From NCBI GenBank assembly GCA_905233525.1, contig CAJOEW010000022.1, forward strand, positions 43,549-99,037: a stretch of 55,489 nt of DNA, in the 5' to 3' direction. The notes under the pieces were generated by a model that was not told the DNA's origin, searched no databases, and worked only from the letters and a program-made list of their open reading frames with translations. This stretch comes from an uncultured Synergistales bacterium. Lineage in GTDB: Bacteria > Synergistota > Synergistia > Synergistales > Aminobacteriaceae. Both the position numbers and the translations under genes were made by a program. Shown one piece after another: positions 26,001 to 33,668 of the stretch. Within the stretch, counting starts at the first letter, position 1. The number at the start of each line of letters is the position of its first letter.

Positions 26001-26680
26001 TAAGCGTCTGTTAAAAATATTGTCCTTGGAAAATAGTCGCTTGGTGATTTTCCGCTTGCGTCAGTATCAACCGTTGAAGCACCAGTGTACGGCATAGAAC
26101 TCTCATTCACAGCTCCGGCCATGCGTGATAAAAATGCTATGCTCATCGTAGAATTACCGCCTTGATTTAAAACACCTGATCCAAATTGCGAACTTGTCCT
26201 AATTGTGAATGCCTTGCCAGTTTCAGGATCTTTATAGACGAAATAAGCTAAATGCAATTCTGATAAATTCGGTTCGCTTCCAAGACCTTGCGTTAAATAA
26301 CTGCTCTCGAGTGCACCCATAGCAGCATGCGCCCAACACGTACCGTAACTTCCTTGATCGCGAATAGTTGAAACTCGGTTTAATGTCCTTAAATCGTAAG
26401 TATCTGGAAGTGTACCGCGGTCAAATGTTATTCCTGACGGCGCAAAATTCGTATAATCCAAATGCGAATAATCAACAGGATCGGGAATGTATCCGGTTGC
26501 ATGTCCTGGATCTGAACCGGCTTGATCAAATGTAATAGAAGAATTTTGCTGTTCCAGCCAGTCCTGAAATTCTTGAGACGGCTGCGCTATTTCATATTTG
26601 TACGTTTCAGCCATTGCCGCCGGAGCAATAAACATCAACGCAAAAATTAAATAAAAGAGCGCAAATTTTTTGAAACTCAT
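20009..26680 (-). CDS. Giant secreted papain-like protease with LRR, EF-hand-like and putative-Ig repeats
   Basis: A 2223-residue exported protein. Residues 1-24 are a signal peptide. A C1A (papain-like) protease domain covers about 95-350 with oxyanion Gln109, catalytic Cys115 (QGSYGTCWAHA), His287 (NHAVLLVGWDD) and Asn319 (VRNSWG); all are present, so it should be active. A lectin-like domain typical of such bacterial C1 proteases follows (about 355-530). Next come an EF-hand-like loop (DTDGDGYLSASE, from 560) with leucine-rich repeats, four putative-Ig (He_PIG) modules, a second loop (DTNSNGYLSDTE) with leucine-rich repeats, and eight more putative-Ig modules recognised by LP-x-GL and ISGTP or ITGTP. 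The last 150 residues are an acidic domain ending in YEPVLAIKTR. No Synerg-CTERM tail follows. Likely role: surface or released protease/adhesin; the target is unknown. AAAGGAGG stands before the ATG. Confidence 0.9.
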   Translation of the reverse strand: MSFKKFALFYLIFALMFIAPAAMAETYKYEIAQPSQEFQDWLEQQNSSITFDQAGSDPGHATGYIPDPVDYSHLDYTNFAPSGITFDRGTLPDTYDLRTLNRVSTIRDQGSYGTCWAHAAMGALESSYLTQGLGSEPNLSELHLAYFVYKDPETGKAFTIRTSSQFGSGVLNQGGNSTMSIAFLSRMAGAVNESSMPYTGASTVDTDASGKSPSDYFPRTIFLTDAYRIGNLSTSDTDYAEKKEIIKQLIMDNGAVQISYYAGTGATSSAGGVASYYDDTSGTSTNHAVLLVGWDDNYSASNFTAGSTPSSNGAWIVRNSWGADWPSSGAGGYFYMSYEQYIANITSYIVSSTIPGENYYGYDDLGNVGSFGYTSAKNWMANVFQANGDEKLNAVGFYTLDVNTSYEVYLFNLGASKPSQPVPSSVSGVTAVASGTFAYAGYHTVVIPSEFLLSAGDYFSVVVSLTESSNGGGTIPIEKSSSNYSDNCVVNAGESYYYVGDTIPAYNEWKDGSTESTPGNVCVKAFTSNVDSSTDTAGTEITSSLFPDSTFKSFVTSNFDTDGDGYLSASEIAAVTEINVSNKNLTDLTGLEVFTELLKLSCYNNSLTSLDISGNTKLTWLKCSNNNLTELDLTNNTALEYLECADNELTSLNLWNNKNLTNLYCGGNNLTALDVDNNTKLVTLDCSNNALAWVDLRSNTALTALECDGQVVYGLSFTASGTNYTADLSSLFDKTVRQYIDTTSVKAYDYDGNLVTSTLNSNLWKLTLTDVAYYVQYKYNTGFYSSSSPVYMTVKLKTQQTPQIVTTAITSGTLNQEYSFDVKATGESPLTWTITGLPNGLKYSSTTGRISGTPKASGTSSISLTVTNDYGSDTATLSLVIGIAPSITTDSDLGFIKGTSGTSKALAATGSTPITWSLEDNAATTDFGMISNGNLLASNGRMAAGTYTFKVYATNAYGSDSKEFKIRVTKGDLEPPVITTDYLDAAGYEYDYSFALQSKGYLGNDISSQTLTWSLESGSLPAGLTLNSDGTITGAPTEEGTFTFVVKVQNSAGDGETKSITLTVNSTQPEIQTTSLDNADINVAYTCELEAIGSKTISWSLVDGKLPAGLTLKTNGTITGTPTEYGTFTFTVDAYNSQGSDEAELSLTVEDPGIEINEENFPDENFRTYIEGKDTNSNGYLSDTELAAVTLLTVKDNKTVKSLKGIEYFTSLQKLHLTGSNITSVDLSKNTKLSYLYSIGGSLESLDLSNNKNLLCLYVTNNNLTSLDLSNNTNLSTLLLSGNKINELDLTNNTKLTPSDIAKLNIQDQIITGLTVTRSGDVYVSDMSNYVSDVSNISSVLAYDSSENSITSTYADGIIQAESLPAFLKYEYATGLTGANLIVNLKPNSEPSIVNQKALPSMTSRDVINDENYSYTLEALGDTPITWNLESGSLPTGLELNTSTGEISGTPTAANTFKFTISATNSSGTDSQDFTLYIAPVAPIFVTESLDNAMFGEEYSVELNVTGTRPIGFTLSSGSLPDGLSLSSSTGAITGTPSKGGTFEFEIAASNRVDEVRKTFTITVDIEEETAPKITTASLEAALLKTTYSQTLEADGSGDITWSLSSGSLPTGLKITSAGVITGTPTKKGEYTFTVKAENDYGTDTAEFTITVAEVPVFSTTKLTTGTYGKSYNCTIKLKNSNTATWSITDGELPEGLAIDADTGKISGTPTEMCKDREITFKAENDAGSAEKTLKLTIKGVKPVIKSVAKNFATGIVGEEYSADLTYTGTTPITLTATNLPAGLTMSSAGEITGTPTKSGAYSVKFTATNDTGKASKTIKITVYDKPVIADVNLKEGTTGKSYSATIKLSAGPKKVTWSLADGSSMPAGMKFNKSGKISGKPTGYGTFNFTVVATTEVGTAEKVFTLVINPVAPKISTSSLKKGKIDKSYSVKLKSKGTAPLVWSYSGLFPAGITLDTSTGEILGTPTEAGDFNVTISATNDAGTAYKTYKLVIMPLKPVFSVNLSDATVGVSYSAQLTADVGSPVTWTMSPKVPGLTLNSSTGELSGTPTKAKTYKITFKAKNATGTTSQKVTFVVNAAASDSDTAIAFDESVSEIDILTNSNGTGSGSLSEFARGDLTAEMVELAQNEEYSIAAVLPAVTVDESGFYDIAVELYEDITDGELVLFKFPVEDEEPDAQENVTLFFDSEGNEITNAPEDNLVTVSVYLEAGIIYEPVLAIKTR

Positions 26681-26810
26681 AATAAAAAACCTCCTTTTAA
26701 AAAATTATGAATACTAGAAGAATAAGCGAATATAATTTTAATAATTTTCGGTCATAAAAAAATTTTTTACAACAGCTTTTTTTGATACGGCAATTATTTT
26801 CAGGAGGTAA

Positions 26811-26819
26811 TGTTATAAT
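26811..26819 (+). promoter_or_regulatory. Extended -10 promoter of the coiled-coil protein gene
   Basis: TGTTATAAT is an extended -10 element (TG, one base, TATAAT) 42 bases before the ATG at 26862. No strong -35 box is seen, as is common for this promoter class. The divergent protease gene must use its own promoter in the same 181-base interval; a weak candidate is TATATT preceded by TTATGA on the minus strand. Confidence 0.5.
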
Positions 26820-26861
26820 TTTTTCAAACATATCTTCAAAACGATCGGAGCTGTTAAATAA

Positions 26862-27407
26862 ATGCGTAAAATAATTTGCCTGATGTTCGTATTTTTATTG
26901 TTACCTGTAAATGTTTATGCCGCCGTGTCAAATGATCAAAATGTATATCTTCGTAATGATGTCTTTGAGGCCAAAATGGAAGCTCTTAGATCTGATATGC
27001 GTCTTGAACATCAGAGGCTCGAAAACAAAATCGATAAGACACGTCAGGATCTTGAAAACAAAATCGATAAGACACGTCAGGATCTTGAAAACAAAATCGA
27101 TAGCTTACATTCAGAAATACTCAATAATCATAATAGTTTACGCGCGGAAATGAACGCAGGATTAAAACGGCTGGAAGATAAAATAACCGCTTTCGCTGAA
27201 AAAACTGATGCACGTATTGATGGCTTGCGCGACACGATTTATTGGGGATTATCGTTCTTCGGAATTCTTATAGCTGTGTTCACTCTTATTCCATGGGCCC
27301 AAAACGCTGCTAAAAAATATTTCACGCCTCCTGTAACTATTGAGCAGGTTGAAGAAATTATAAATGCAAAATTTTCTGAGTTAGCCGCCAAAAATGTAAA
27401 AGTGTAA
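26862..27407 (+). CDS. Exported or membrane coiled-coil protein with internal 11-residue repeats
   Basis: A 181-residue protein. Residues 1-20 form a signal peptide or anchor (LMFVFLLLPVNVYA). Residues 30-125 are a continuous heptad-rich coiled coil that contains the 11-residue unit LENKIDKTRQD twice and a third partial copy. One transmembrane helix follows (YWGLSFFGILIAVFTLI, about 128-145), then a short tail. The plan resembles small coiled-coil membrane proteins such as the DUF1640 type, but no firm family is recognised. The ATG is preceded by CGGAGC. It lies 25 bases upstream of the first TctC-type receptor gene on the same strand, so it may share its transcript. Confidence 0.65.
   Translation: MRKIICLMFVFLLLPVNVYAAVSNDQNVYLRNDVFEAKMEALRSDMRLEHQRLENKIDKTRQDLENKIDKTRQDLENKIDSLHSEILNNHNSLRAEMNAGLKRLEDKITAFAEKTDARIDGLRDTIYWGLSFFGILIAVFTLIPWAQNAAKKYFTPPVTIEQVEEIINAKFSELAAKNVKV
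27018..27101 (+). repeat. 33-bp tandem repeat inside the coiled-coil gene
   Basis: Two copies of a 33-base unit (27018-27050 and 27051-27083) differ by a single base, and a third partial copy runs from 27084 to 27101. The unit encodes LENKIDKTRQD. Because 33 is a multiple of three, changes in copy number would lengthen or shorten the coiled coil without breaking the frame. Confidence 0.9.
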
Positions 27408-27432
27408 ATAAATTATTAAGGAGCTGTTTAAA

Positions 27433-28431
27433 ATGCGTTGCCGTTTAAAATTTGGAATATGTTTTTTATTATTGGCCGTCTTGATGTGTGATTACGCTCA
27501 TGCAGAAAACAGAAAATTATATGCAGAAGGTGTTATAGCTTGGACACGAGGCGGCGGAACTGATACAACGTTTAGAGCACTCATAGATTATATTAACGCG
27601 CATAATTCTGACCTACATATAAATCCGATTAACAAAACAGGTTTTTCAGGTGCTTACGCAACAAGATACGTTTATGAAAAAAAACCTGACGGCAAAACTA
27701 TTTTAATCAATGCTGAAAATCCTCCGTTGTATAAAATGCTTGAATACGGAAATCATAATTATGACGATTTCGAATGTATATTACTCGCAGCTACAGAGCC
27801 GGCTTCTATTGTTGTTCCTGCAAGTTCAAAATGGCGCAGCTTAACTCAAATGTTTGAAGCCGTTAAAAATGGTGAAACAGTTACAGAAGCTTCAAGCAAT
27901 ATCGGCGGAATGCCATGGACTGTAAGTTCAATGCTTAATGGAGCGTCCGGTATTATTTTTCAGCGTGAATGGTATATAGACGACTTGTCAGCAATATTAT
28001 CAATTTTTGATGGAAGCAATGATTTAACGTTCGCTAAAGTTCAGTTAGTAAGAGAACCTGTACGCAACGGCCGATTAAGATTTATATCGATTATAGGCGA
28101 TGAACGAATTGAAGATCTCCCAGATATTCCGGCAATTGTTGAAGAAGTACCTGCGTTTAAAGATTATCTGCCATGGGGACCATTTTACGGAGCGTTCTTA
28201 AAAAAAGGGACTCCGCCTGAAATAATTCAACGCTGGCAAAAAGCTTTTATGGAGGCTTACGAATCTGAAGAGTTTCAAAGATTTTTATATACTCACGGCA
28301 TGACACCTTTAGGACTTTCAGGAGAAGAAGCCAATAAATATATTCACGACTGGCAGGAAAGGACATTAAAAGCTCTGGCTAAATCAAATTTAAATCTAAA
28401 TTTCAAATTCAACAGGCTTAACGAAGAATAA
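27433..28431 (+). CDS. TctC/Bug-type extracytoplasmic solute receptor, copy 1
   Basis: A 332-residue exported binding protein. Residues 1-24 are a signal peptide (VLMCDYAHAEN). The TctC pattern is clear: GVIAWTRGGGTDTTFRALI near the start, then INKTGFSGAYATRYVYEKKP and PDGKTIL. EASSNIGGMPW lies near residue 155, and KKGTPPEIIQRWQKAF near the C-terminus. Such receptors bind tricarboxylates, dicarboxylates, aromatic acids or similar compounds in the periplasm. It is followed 63 bases later by a close paralogue and then by TRAP-type membrane subunits. AAGGAGCTG stands about ten bases before the ATG. Confidence 0.85.
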   Translation: MRCRLKFGICFLLLAVLMCDYAHAENRKLYAEGVIAWTRGGGTDTTFRALIDYINAHNSDLHINPINKTGFSGAYATRYVYEKKPDGKTILINAENPPLYKMLEYGNHNYDDFECILLAATEPASIVVPASSKWRSLTQMFEAVKNGETVTEASSNIGGMPWTVSSMLNGASGIIFQREWYIDDLSAILSIFDGSNDLTFAKVQLVREPVRNGRLRFISIIGDERIEDLPDIPAIVEEVPAFKDYLPWGPFYGAFLKKGTPPEIIQRWQKAFMEAYESEEFQRFLYTHGMTPLGLSGEEANKYIHDWQERTLKALAKSNLNLNFKFNRLNEE

Positions 28432-28494
28432 AAAAATTTTTTAGAGTAAAATCTAACCAGTAACATAAACATCAATCGAAGGAGCGTTTTTAAT

Positions 28495-29514
28495 TTGCAC
28501 AGTTTACATAAACAACGCAAAATAATTTTTAAAATTTTCTTGTGCATGATTTTTTGTTTAATGCTTTCTCGTTCAGGATATGCAGCCGAAAAATTAAAGC
28601 ACATAAATGCAGAAGGCGTTATAGCATGGGGAAGAGGCGGCGGAACTGATTTGCTTGCTCGCACGTTAATATCTTATATCAATGCAAAATATAAAGATCT
28701 TAATATCGTGCCTGTTAATCGTACCGGTTTTGCAGGAGCCGCAGCTTTGCAATATGCTTATAATCAAAAACCTGACGGAACTACGATTTTATTTAGTGCT
28801 GAAAATCCAACGCTGTTCTCAATGCTCGGATATGGAGATAAAAATTATAAGGACTTCGATTGTATTTTATTAGCCGGTAAAGAAACTGTAGGGCTTATTG
28901 TTCCGACGAATTCAGGCTGGCGGACTGTTCATGATATCGTCGATACAGTTAAATCAGATGTAGAAGTCGTCGAAGCAAGTACAAATATCGGCGGCATGAT
29001 ATGGAATATAACAGGAATGCTGAATCATTTGACGGGCGTTAACTTCGTTCAAGAATGGTACACTGACGATAAATCAGCAATGGAAGCAGTTTTTACAGGC
29101 CAAGCTGATTTTACTTTTGCAAAAATTCAATTAGCACGTGAAGCGATTCGCAATGGCCGTGTCAGATATATCGCTATGATATCAGATGAAGAAATCGAAG
29201 GCTTTGAAGATGTACCGTCAATAACAAAAGAATATCCGGAATTTAAAAATTATTTACCGTGGGGATCTTTTTACGGAGTATTTGTTAAAAAAGGGACTCC
29301 TCCTGAAATAATTCAACGCTGGCAAGAGGCTTTTATAGACGCTTATAATTCTGACGCATTCCAAAGATATTTACGTATAAATCAAATGGACGCGTTAGGG
29401 CTTCAAGGCGATGAGGCGAATAAATATATAGACGCGTGGGGAAATAAAACCCTTACTGCACTTTCAAAAGGCGAATTAAATATGAATTACAGGTTTAGCA
29501 GTTTGGAGGATTAA
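28495..29514 (+). CDS. TctC/Bug-type extracytoplasmic solute receptor, copy 2
   Basis: A 339-residue paralogue of the preceding receptor, clearly similar along its full length (GVIAWGRGGGTDLLARTLI, VNRTGFAGAAALQYAYNQKP, PDGTTIL, EASTNIGGMIW, KKGTPPEIIQRWQEAF). The start is TTG at 28495, supported by GAAGGAG at a proper distance. The signal peptide ends near SGYAAEK. The two copies probably arose by duplication and then drifted, so they may bind different ligands for one membrane unit. The DctQ-like gene begins eight bases after its stop, which ties this copy to the TRAP-type membrane subunits. Confidence 0.85.
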   Translation: MHSLHKQRKIIFKIFLCMIFCLMLSRSGYAAEKLKHINAEGVIAWGRGGGTDLLARTLISYINAKYKDLNIVPVNRTGFAGAAALQYAYNQKPDGTTILFSAENPTLFSMLGYGDKNYKDFDCILLAGKETVGLIVPTNSGWRTVHDIVDTVKSDVEVVEASTNIGGMIWNITGMLNHLTGVNFVQEWYTDDKSAMEAVFTGQADFTFAKIQLAREAIRNGRVRYIAMISDEEIEGFEDVPSITKEYPEFKNYLPWGSFYGVFVKKGTPPEIIQRWQEAFIDAYNSDAFQRYLRINQMDALGLQGDEANKYIDAWGNKTLTALSKGELNMNYRFSSLED

Positions 29515-29521
29515 ATTATTT

Positions 29522-29947
29522 ATGAAGATCAAAAAAATTTTACAGAACTTAGATTTATTTATTATGTTCGTTTTATTTGTTTTCGTATGTGTTTTTGAGC
29601 TTACGGAGCTTGTACCGGATCTGCATATGAAAATATGGGCTGAAAGGTGCTGCGGCATGATCGTAATATTAGGAATTTTAATAACAGCACGCAAAAATAT
29701 TTTCATTACGTTTAACGGATTCTTATTTAAGAAATTAAAATTCATTATCAATATTCTCATGGCACTTACATATATTTTTCTTGAGACTATTTTAATAATA
29801 AGTCTTAACAGCTATTTAAGTTATGCCACGCCGTCAGAGGCTTATTTATGGTTCGGAGTGTTATATTTTACTTCGTTGATCGTTTATCCGTTATCGCTGT
29901 TCTTTTTGATACGTAATATTTTTAATCCAAATAGGAAGGATGCATAA
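29522..29947 (+). CDS. TRAP transporter small membrane subunit, DctQ-like
   Basis: A 141-residue protein with four hydrophobic helices (about residues 10-28, 42-56, 70-95 and 105-130) and charged ends. This is the size and topology of DctQ, and also of TctB. It ends at the base before the DctM-type gene begins, so the pair is tightly coupled. DctQ and TctB cannot be told apart well by eye; the call rests mainly on the DctM partner. In TRAP systems this subunit bridges the receptor and the large permease. Confidence 0.65.
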   Translation: MKIKKILQNLDLFIMFVLFVFVCVFELTELVPDLHMKIWAERCCGMIVILGILITARKNIFITFNGFLFKKLKFIINILMALTYIFLETILIISLNSYLSYATPSEAYLWFGVLYFTSLIVYPLSLFFLIRNIFNPNRKDA

Positions 29948-31228
29948 ATGGTTATAATCTCGTTAATAATTTTGCTCGTACTGTTGTTTTTGGGCGTGCC
30001 TGTATTTTTCAGTACGATGCTTTCTGTGGCAGGCTTTATTATTTCAGGCTCTATACAAATTTCTGATCTAGCATATATCGCAATAACAAAGAGCATGAAT
30101 TCATCGCAGGTATCAATATTATTATTCGTAATGACCGGTTTGATATGTTTCAGAGGAAATTTAACAGAGAGATTTTTTAACATCTTCGCTTATTTTTTCG
30201 GCAATAACAGAATATTTAGACCTGTCATGGGAATTTTATTAGCGTTAGTTTTTGCGTCGGTCTCTCAATCTACTACGGCGGTAATAGCTTTATCAGCTGG
30301 AATGTGTATGCCGTTATTATTATTGAGAGGTTATTCGCCAGGATTTGCAGCAGCGTTATTTATGTGTGCAGGCGTTTTAAGTTTTCTAATTCCTCCAAGT
30401 ACTTCATTAAGAGCTGTTATCGGACTTGCTAATATTACACCTGATATCGGATATTACGGCGGAATAATTTTAGGATTGGCCGGCGCTGTTGTTTTGATAG
30501 TATACGCGATCCTGCATTGCATAATCACAAAAGACGGCGACTTAGAAAAAATTCAAGAACATCAGAATGAATTATACGCTAAAGGTTTTCCGGTCGTATT
30601 TTTCGAAGGTTTGTTAGCTCTCACGCTTCCTGCACTCATTGTCGCGAGCATGGCCTTTAAAATATTTACATCAACACAGGCCGCAGCATTCTCAGTTGTA
30701 TATTCTGTTGTTGTGAGTACGTTTTTTTTCGGAACATTAAGCCTGAAACGCTGCCTCGAAGTCATAAAAGAAGGCTTGATTGATATTTCGCCGCTGCTTG
30801 TTTTAGTCTTTGCCGCTAATTTTTTCAGCGCTTGTATAGAAGAACTTGACGCAGTGAAAATTTTAGCTTCTCATATTCGTGAGGCCGGTAAAAATTCTCA
30901 AGAGATAACTTTATTGATATTCGCGGCTCTGTTTGTTTTAGGTATGTTTATGGATTCCGTCGACGCTTGTTATATGTTGGTGCCTGCAATTTTACCAGCG
31001 GCATTCATGGCAGGTGTAGAGCCTTATCATTTATTGATCGGTCTCGTTGGAATTGAAAGTATCGGTTTAATAACGCCTCCGATCGGTTTAGCAATGTATA
31101 CGATGATGGCGGTATCGCACGTAAAATTCTGGGATATGTTCAAAAATCTTATTTTACCGATGTTATTGCTAATGATTTTATTTACGGTTTTCGCTTTATT
31201 CCCGTCTTTAACTCCGTTCATAGGATAA
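29948..31228 (+). CDS. TRAP transporter large permease, DctM family
   Basis: A 426-residue permease, the normal DctM length (TctA proteins are about 500). It has about eleven to twelve hydrophobic helices and DctM hallmarks: LFLGVPVFFSTMLSVAGFI at the N-terminus, GVLSFLIPPSTSLRAVIGLA mid-protein and IESIGLITPPIGLAMYTMMA near the C-terminus. It would drive sodium- or proton-coupled uptake of a carboxylate. The upstream receptors are of the TctC type and not DctP or TAXI, which is an unusual combination. AGGAAGG stands before the ATG. A strong terminator follows. Confidence 0.88.
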   Translation: MVIISLIILLVLLFLGVPVFFSTMLSVAGFIISGSIQISDLAYIAITKSMNSSQVSILLFVMTGLICFRGNLTERFFNIFAYFFGNNRIFRPVMGILLALVFASVSQSTTAVIALSAGMCMPLLLLRGYSPGFAAALFMCAGVLSFLIPPSTSLRAVIGLANITPDIGYYGGIILGLAGAVVLIVYAILHCIITKDGDLEKIQEHQNELYAKGFPVVFFEGLLALTLPALIVASMAFKIFTSTQAAAFSVVYSVVVSTFFFGTLSLKRCLEVIKEGLIDISPLLVLVFAANFFSACIEELDAVKILASHIREAGKNSQEITLLIFAALFVLGMFMDSVDACYMLVPAILPAAFMAGVEPYHLLIGLVGIESIGLITPPIGLAMYTMMAVSHVKFWDMFKNLILPMLLLMILFTVFALFPSLTPFIG

Positions 31229-31244
31229 TGAGAATAAAAAATCG

Positions 31245-31266
31245 CCTCCGACCATGAAATCGGAGG
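31245..31266 (+). terminator. Bidirectional terminator between the TRAP operon and mutS2
   Basis: CCTCCGA (31245-31251) pairs with TCGGAGG (31260-31266) around an eight-base loop. TTTAATATTTTT follows on the plus strand, and ATTTTTTATT follows on the minus strand. It can end both the DctM gene and the convergent cvpA-mutS2 operon. Confidence 0.85.
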
Positions 31267-31307
31267 TTTAATATTTTTGTAAAGCTTTAATTTTTAAATT
31301 ATTTCAT

Positions 31308-33665
31308 TCAGCTTTTAAACGTTACAATTGTTACACCGTAACCGCCTTCGCTTTCTGTTCCTAATCTGTATTCTTTAACATAGCTTAAACGCGAGCAAAG
31401 AGCATGGACTTCACGACGTAAAATTCCTTCGCCGCGGCCATGAATGACTGTTACGCTTGTATGATTTGTCCGGTAAGCACGATCTAAATAATTTTCAACT
31501 AACGGCATAGCTTCACCAACATACATGCCTCGCACCATTATTGAAGCCGGTACAGTTTCAACGCGCGCTATTTGTTTAGTCGTATCAACAGGAGGATTTG
31601 CTACACGCGCTTTTTTATCAGTCGCTATTAAATTCTCAACAGGAACATCAACACGCATTGCGCCGGCGATCATGTATGCACGTCCGTTTTTAACTTCCTC
31701 AACGAGACCGACAAGACCGCTTCCTGCAATTTGAGCCGTAACTCCAGCAACAACTTCAAAAGGTTTTGGGCTGTTCTCAATTTCACGCGCTATTCTTTTA
31801 TTTCGTCTTGTGTCAATTTCTCCTCGTATCTTGTTAAATTCTTTACGCTTGTTTAATAATCCTTTACGCGCCGCAATTTTCATCGTCTCGTCTAATTCCT
31901 TCATAAATTCTTTTGATTGAGCTTCTGCATGCGATATAACACGTTCGGCTCGTCTGTCCGCAGCTTCCATTATTTTATCGCGCTGTATGTCAATTTCTTT
32001 AACGCGTTCGCTGTAAATTTTTTTAAGAGCTTCTGCCTCGCGCAATGTACTTTTAAAATTTTCTTCTGCCCTGTCTAATGCCGCTTTACGTTCGTTTAAT
32101 TCGCTCATAATATCCTCTGAAGTTACTACGCGAGAATCAAGTCCGGCCTGCGCAATTTTTAAAACCTCTTCAGGCATTCCATAACGGCGTGCTATTAAAA
32201 TTGCATTGCTCCGACCTGGTACACCCATCAATAATTTATACGTCGGCGTTAATTTGTTTATATCAAATTCCATTCCGGCCGTTTCTACATTTTCAGTTGT
32301 TAAGGCGTATTGTTTAATCGGATTATGATGAGTCGTCGCAAGCGTAATTATTCCTCGTTGTCTTAAAATTTCAAGAATAGCAACACCAAGCGCCGCGCCT
32401 TCATATGGATCAGTGCCTGAACCTAATTCATCAAGCAATATTAAAGAATTTGAACCAGCATTTTTTAGAATGTAAATTATTTTCTTTAAATGCGCTCCAA
32501 ATGTTGAAAGGCTTTGCTCAATTGACTGTTCGTCGCCGATATCTATAAATATCTGATCAAAATTCCCTATAACAGTTCCGTCACGCGCTGGAATCGGAAG
32601 CCCAAGCCATGAAAGAATTATCATTACGCCGATCGTTTTTAATACAACTGTTTTTCCGCCGGTGTTAGCTCCTGTTATTATTAACTGTGTGAAATTACCG
32701 CCGCATTCTGTATCTAAAGGCACAGCACGGTCTTTTAACATCGGATGACAAGCGCCAATGAGTTTAAAAAATTTCCTGTCTGAAAATTCCGGAATAATAT
32801 ATCTTTTATTGCGTATAAGCTCGTAACAGGCTGATAATAAATCAAAAGTTCCGATCGTGTTTTCTGCTATAAAAACTGCATTCTCACGATTTAAAATAAT
32901 TTTCGTCAAGCCTGATAATATATTATATTCTTCGTCACGCTCATCACGAGTCTTAATCAACAGGCTGTTATTCACACGAGATAAAATTGCAGGCTCAATG
33001 TAAACAGAATTGCCGGAGCTTGATCTCTCAATTGCTAAACCTGGAAATTTATTTATATGCTCCTGACGAACAAGTACTAAAAATTTTCCGTCGCGCCATA
33101 ATAAATTTTTTTCCTGCAGCATGTTCGTTATATTAGGATTTTCAAATAATTTATTCGCAATATTTTTCGCAGTACGTTTTAAATTTTCAAGCTCGCTTCG
33201 AATCTCATATAACGCCGGCGAAGCATTATCTGATAATCTGCCGCTGTCCTCGATGACGTTTAATGAATCAATTTCAGGCGCAAAATCACGTAAATTTCTT
33301 TTCAGAGCATCAATATTTTTATAATTATCAAGATCATTAAGGCTATCACGAATTTTTTTGGCACATACAAGAACTTGACGGACTTTTAATAATTCAACGC
33401 CTGATAAAATTCCGCTGTGTCTGGCATTTGAGAATAACTGCGTTACAGGCTCGACAGAAGCATTAAAAATAAATTCGCCGTTCAAATCAATGTAATCAAG
33501 CCATTCACGTAATAAATTCTCACGCTTCATTAAATCCGAAAAATCAGCGGCTGGTGATAATGAGCTTAATACCCTCTCACCAAGACCGCCGCGCAATAAT
33601 TCCCTGTATGATGATAAATTCTTTTGAAGCTCTAAAATTTCAAGAACATCTGAAGAAATCCGCAT
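31308..33665 (-). CDS. mutS2: Endonuclease/ribosome-rescue ATPase MutS2
   Basis: A 785-residue, full-length MutS2. Residues 1-300 form the helical core and clamp region. The ABC-type ATPase follows, with Walker A GANTGGKTVVLKTIG (332-346), SLSTFGAHLKKI and LILLDELGSGTDPYEGAAL. A long coiled-coil region covers about 510-630. A C-terminal Smr domain starts at about 705, with VRGMYVGEAMPLVENYLDRA and the conserved HGRGEGILRREV. The protein lacks the mismatch-recognition domains of MutS. In Firmicutes MutS2 acts on collided ribosomes; elsewhere it limits recombination. Four bases separate it from cvpA, the common gene order. Confidence 0.95.
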   Translation of the reverse strand: MRISSDVLEILELQKNLSSYRELLRGGLGERVLSSLSPAADFSDLMKRENLLREWLDYIDLNGEFIFNASVEPVTQLFSNARHSGILSGVELLKVRQVLVCAKKIRDSLNDLDNYKNIDALKRNLRDFAPEIDSLNVIEDSGRLSDNASPALYEIRSELENLKRTAKNIANKLFENPNITNMLQEKNLLWRDGKFLVLVRQEHINKFPGLAIERSSSGNSVYIEPAILSRVNNSLLIKTRDERDEEYNILSGLTKIILNRENAVFIAENTIGTFDLLSACYELIRNKRYIIPEFSDRKFFKLIGACHPMLKDRAVPLDTECGGNFTQLIITGANTGGKTVVLKTIGVMIILSWLGLPIPARDGTVIGNFDQIFIDIGDEQSIEQSLSTFGAHLKKIIYILKNAGSNSLILLDELGSGTDPYEGAALGVAILEILRQRGIITLATTHHNPIKQYALTTENVETAGMEFDINKLTPTYKLLMGVPGRSNAILIARRYGMPEEVLKIAQAGLDSRVVTSEDIMSELNERKAALDRAEENFKSTLREAEALKKIYSERVKEIDIQRDKIMEAADRRAERVISHAEAQSKEFMKELDETMKIAARKGLLNKRKEFNKIRGEIDTRRNKRIAREIENSPKPFEVVAGVTAQIAGSGLVGLVEEVKNGRAYMIAGAMRVDVPVENLIATDKKARVANPPVDTTKQIARVETVPASIMVRGMYVGEAMPLVENYLDRAYRTNHTSVTVIHGRGEGILRREVHALCSRLSYVKEYRLGTESEGGYGVTIVTFKS

Positions 33666-33668
33666 TAT

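Noticed and set aside
27433-29514. TAXI-type TRAP receptors
   Set aside because: The N-terminal GGGTD and PDG-x-TIL motifs are those of TctC/Bug receptors, and TAXI-type features are not apparent. A profile search should confirm this.
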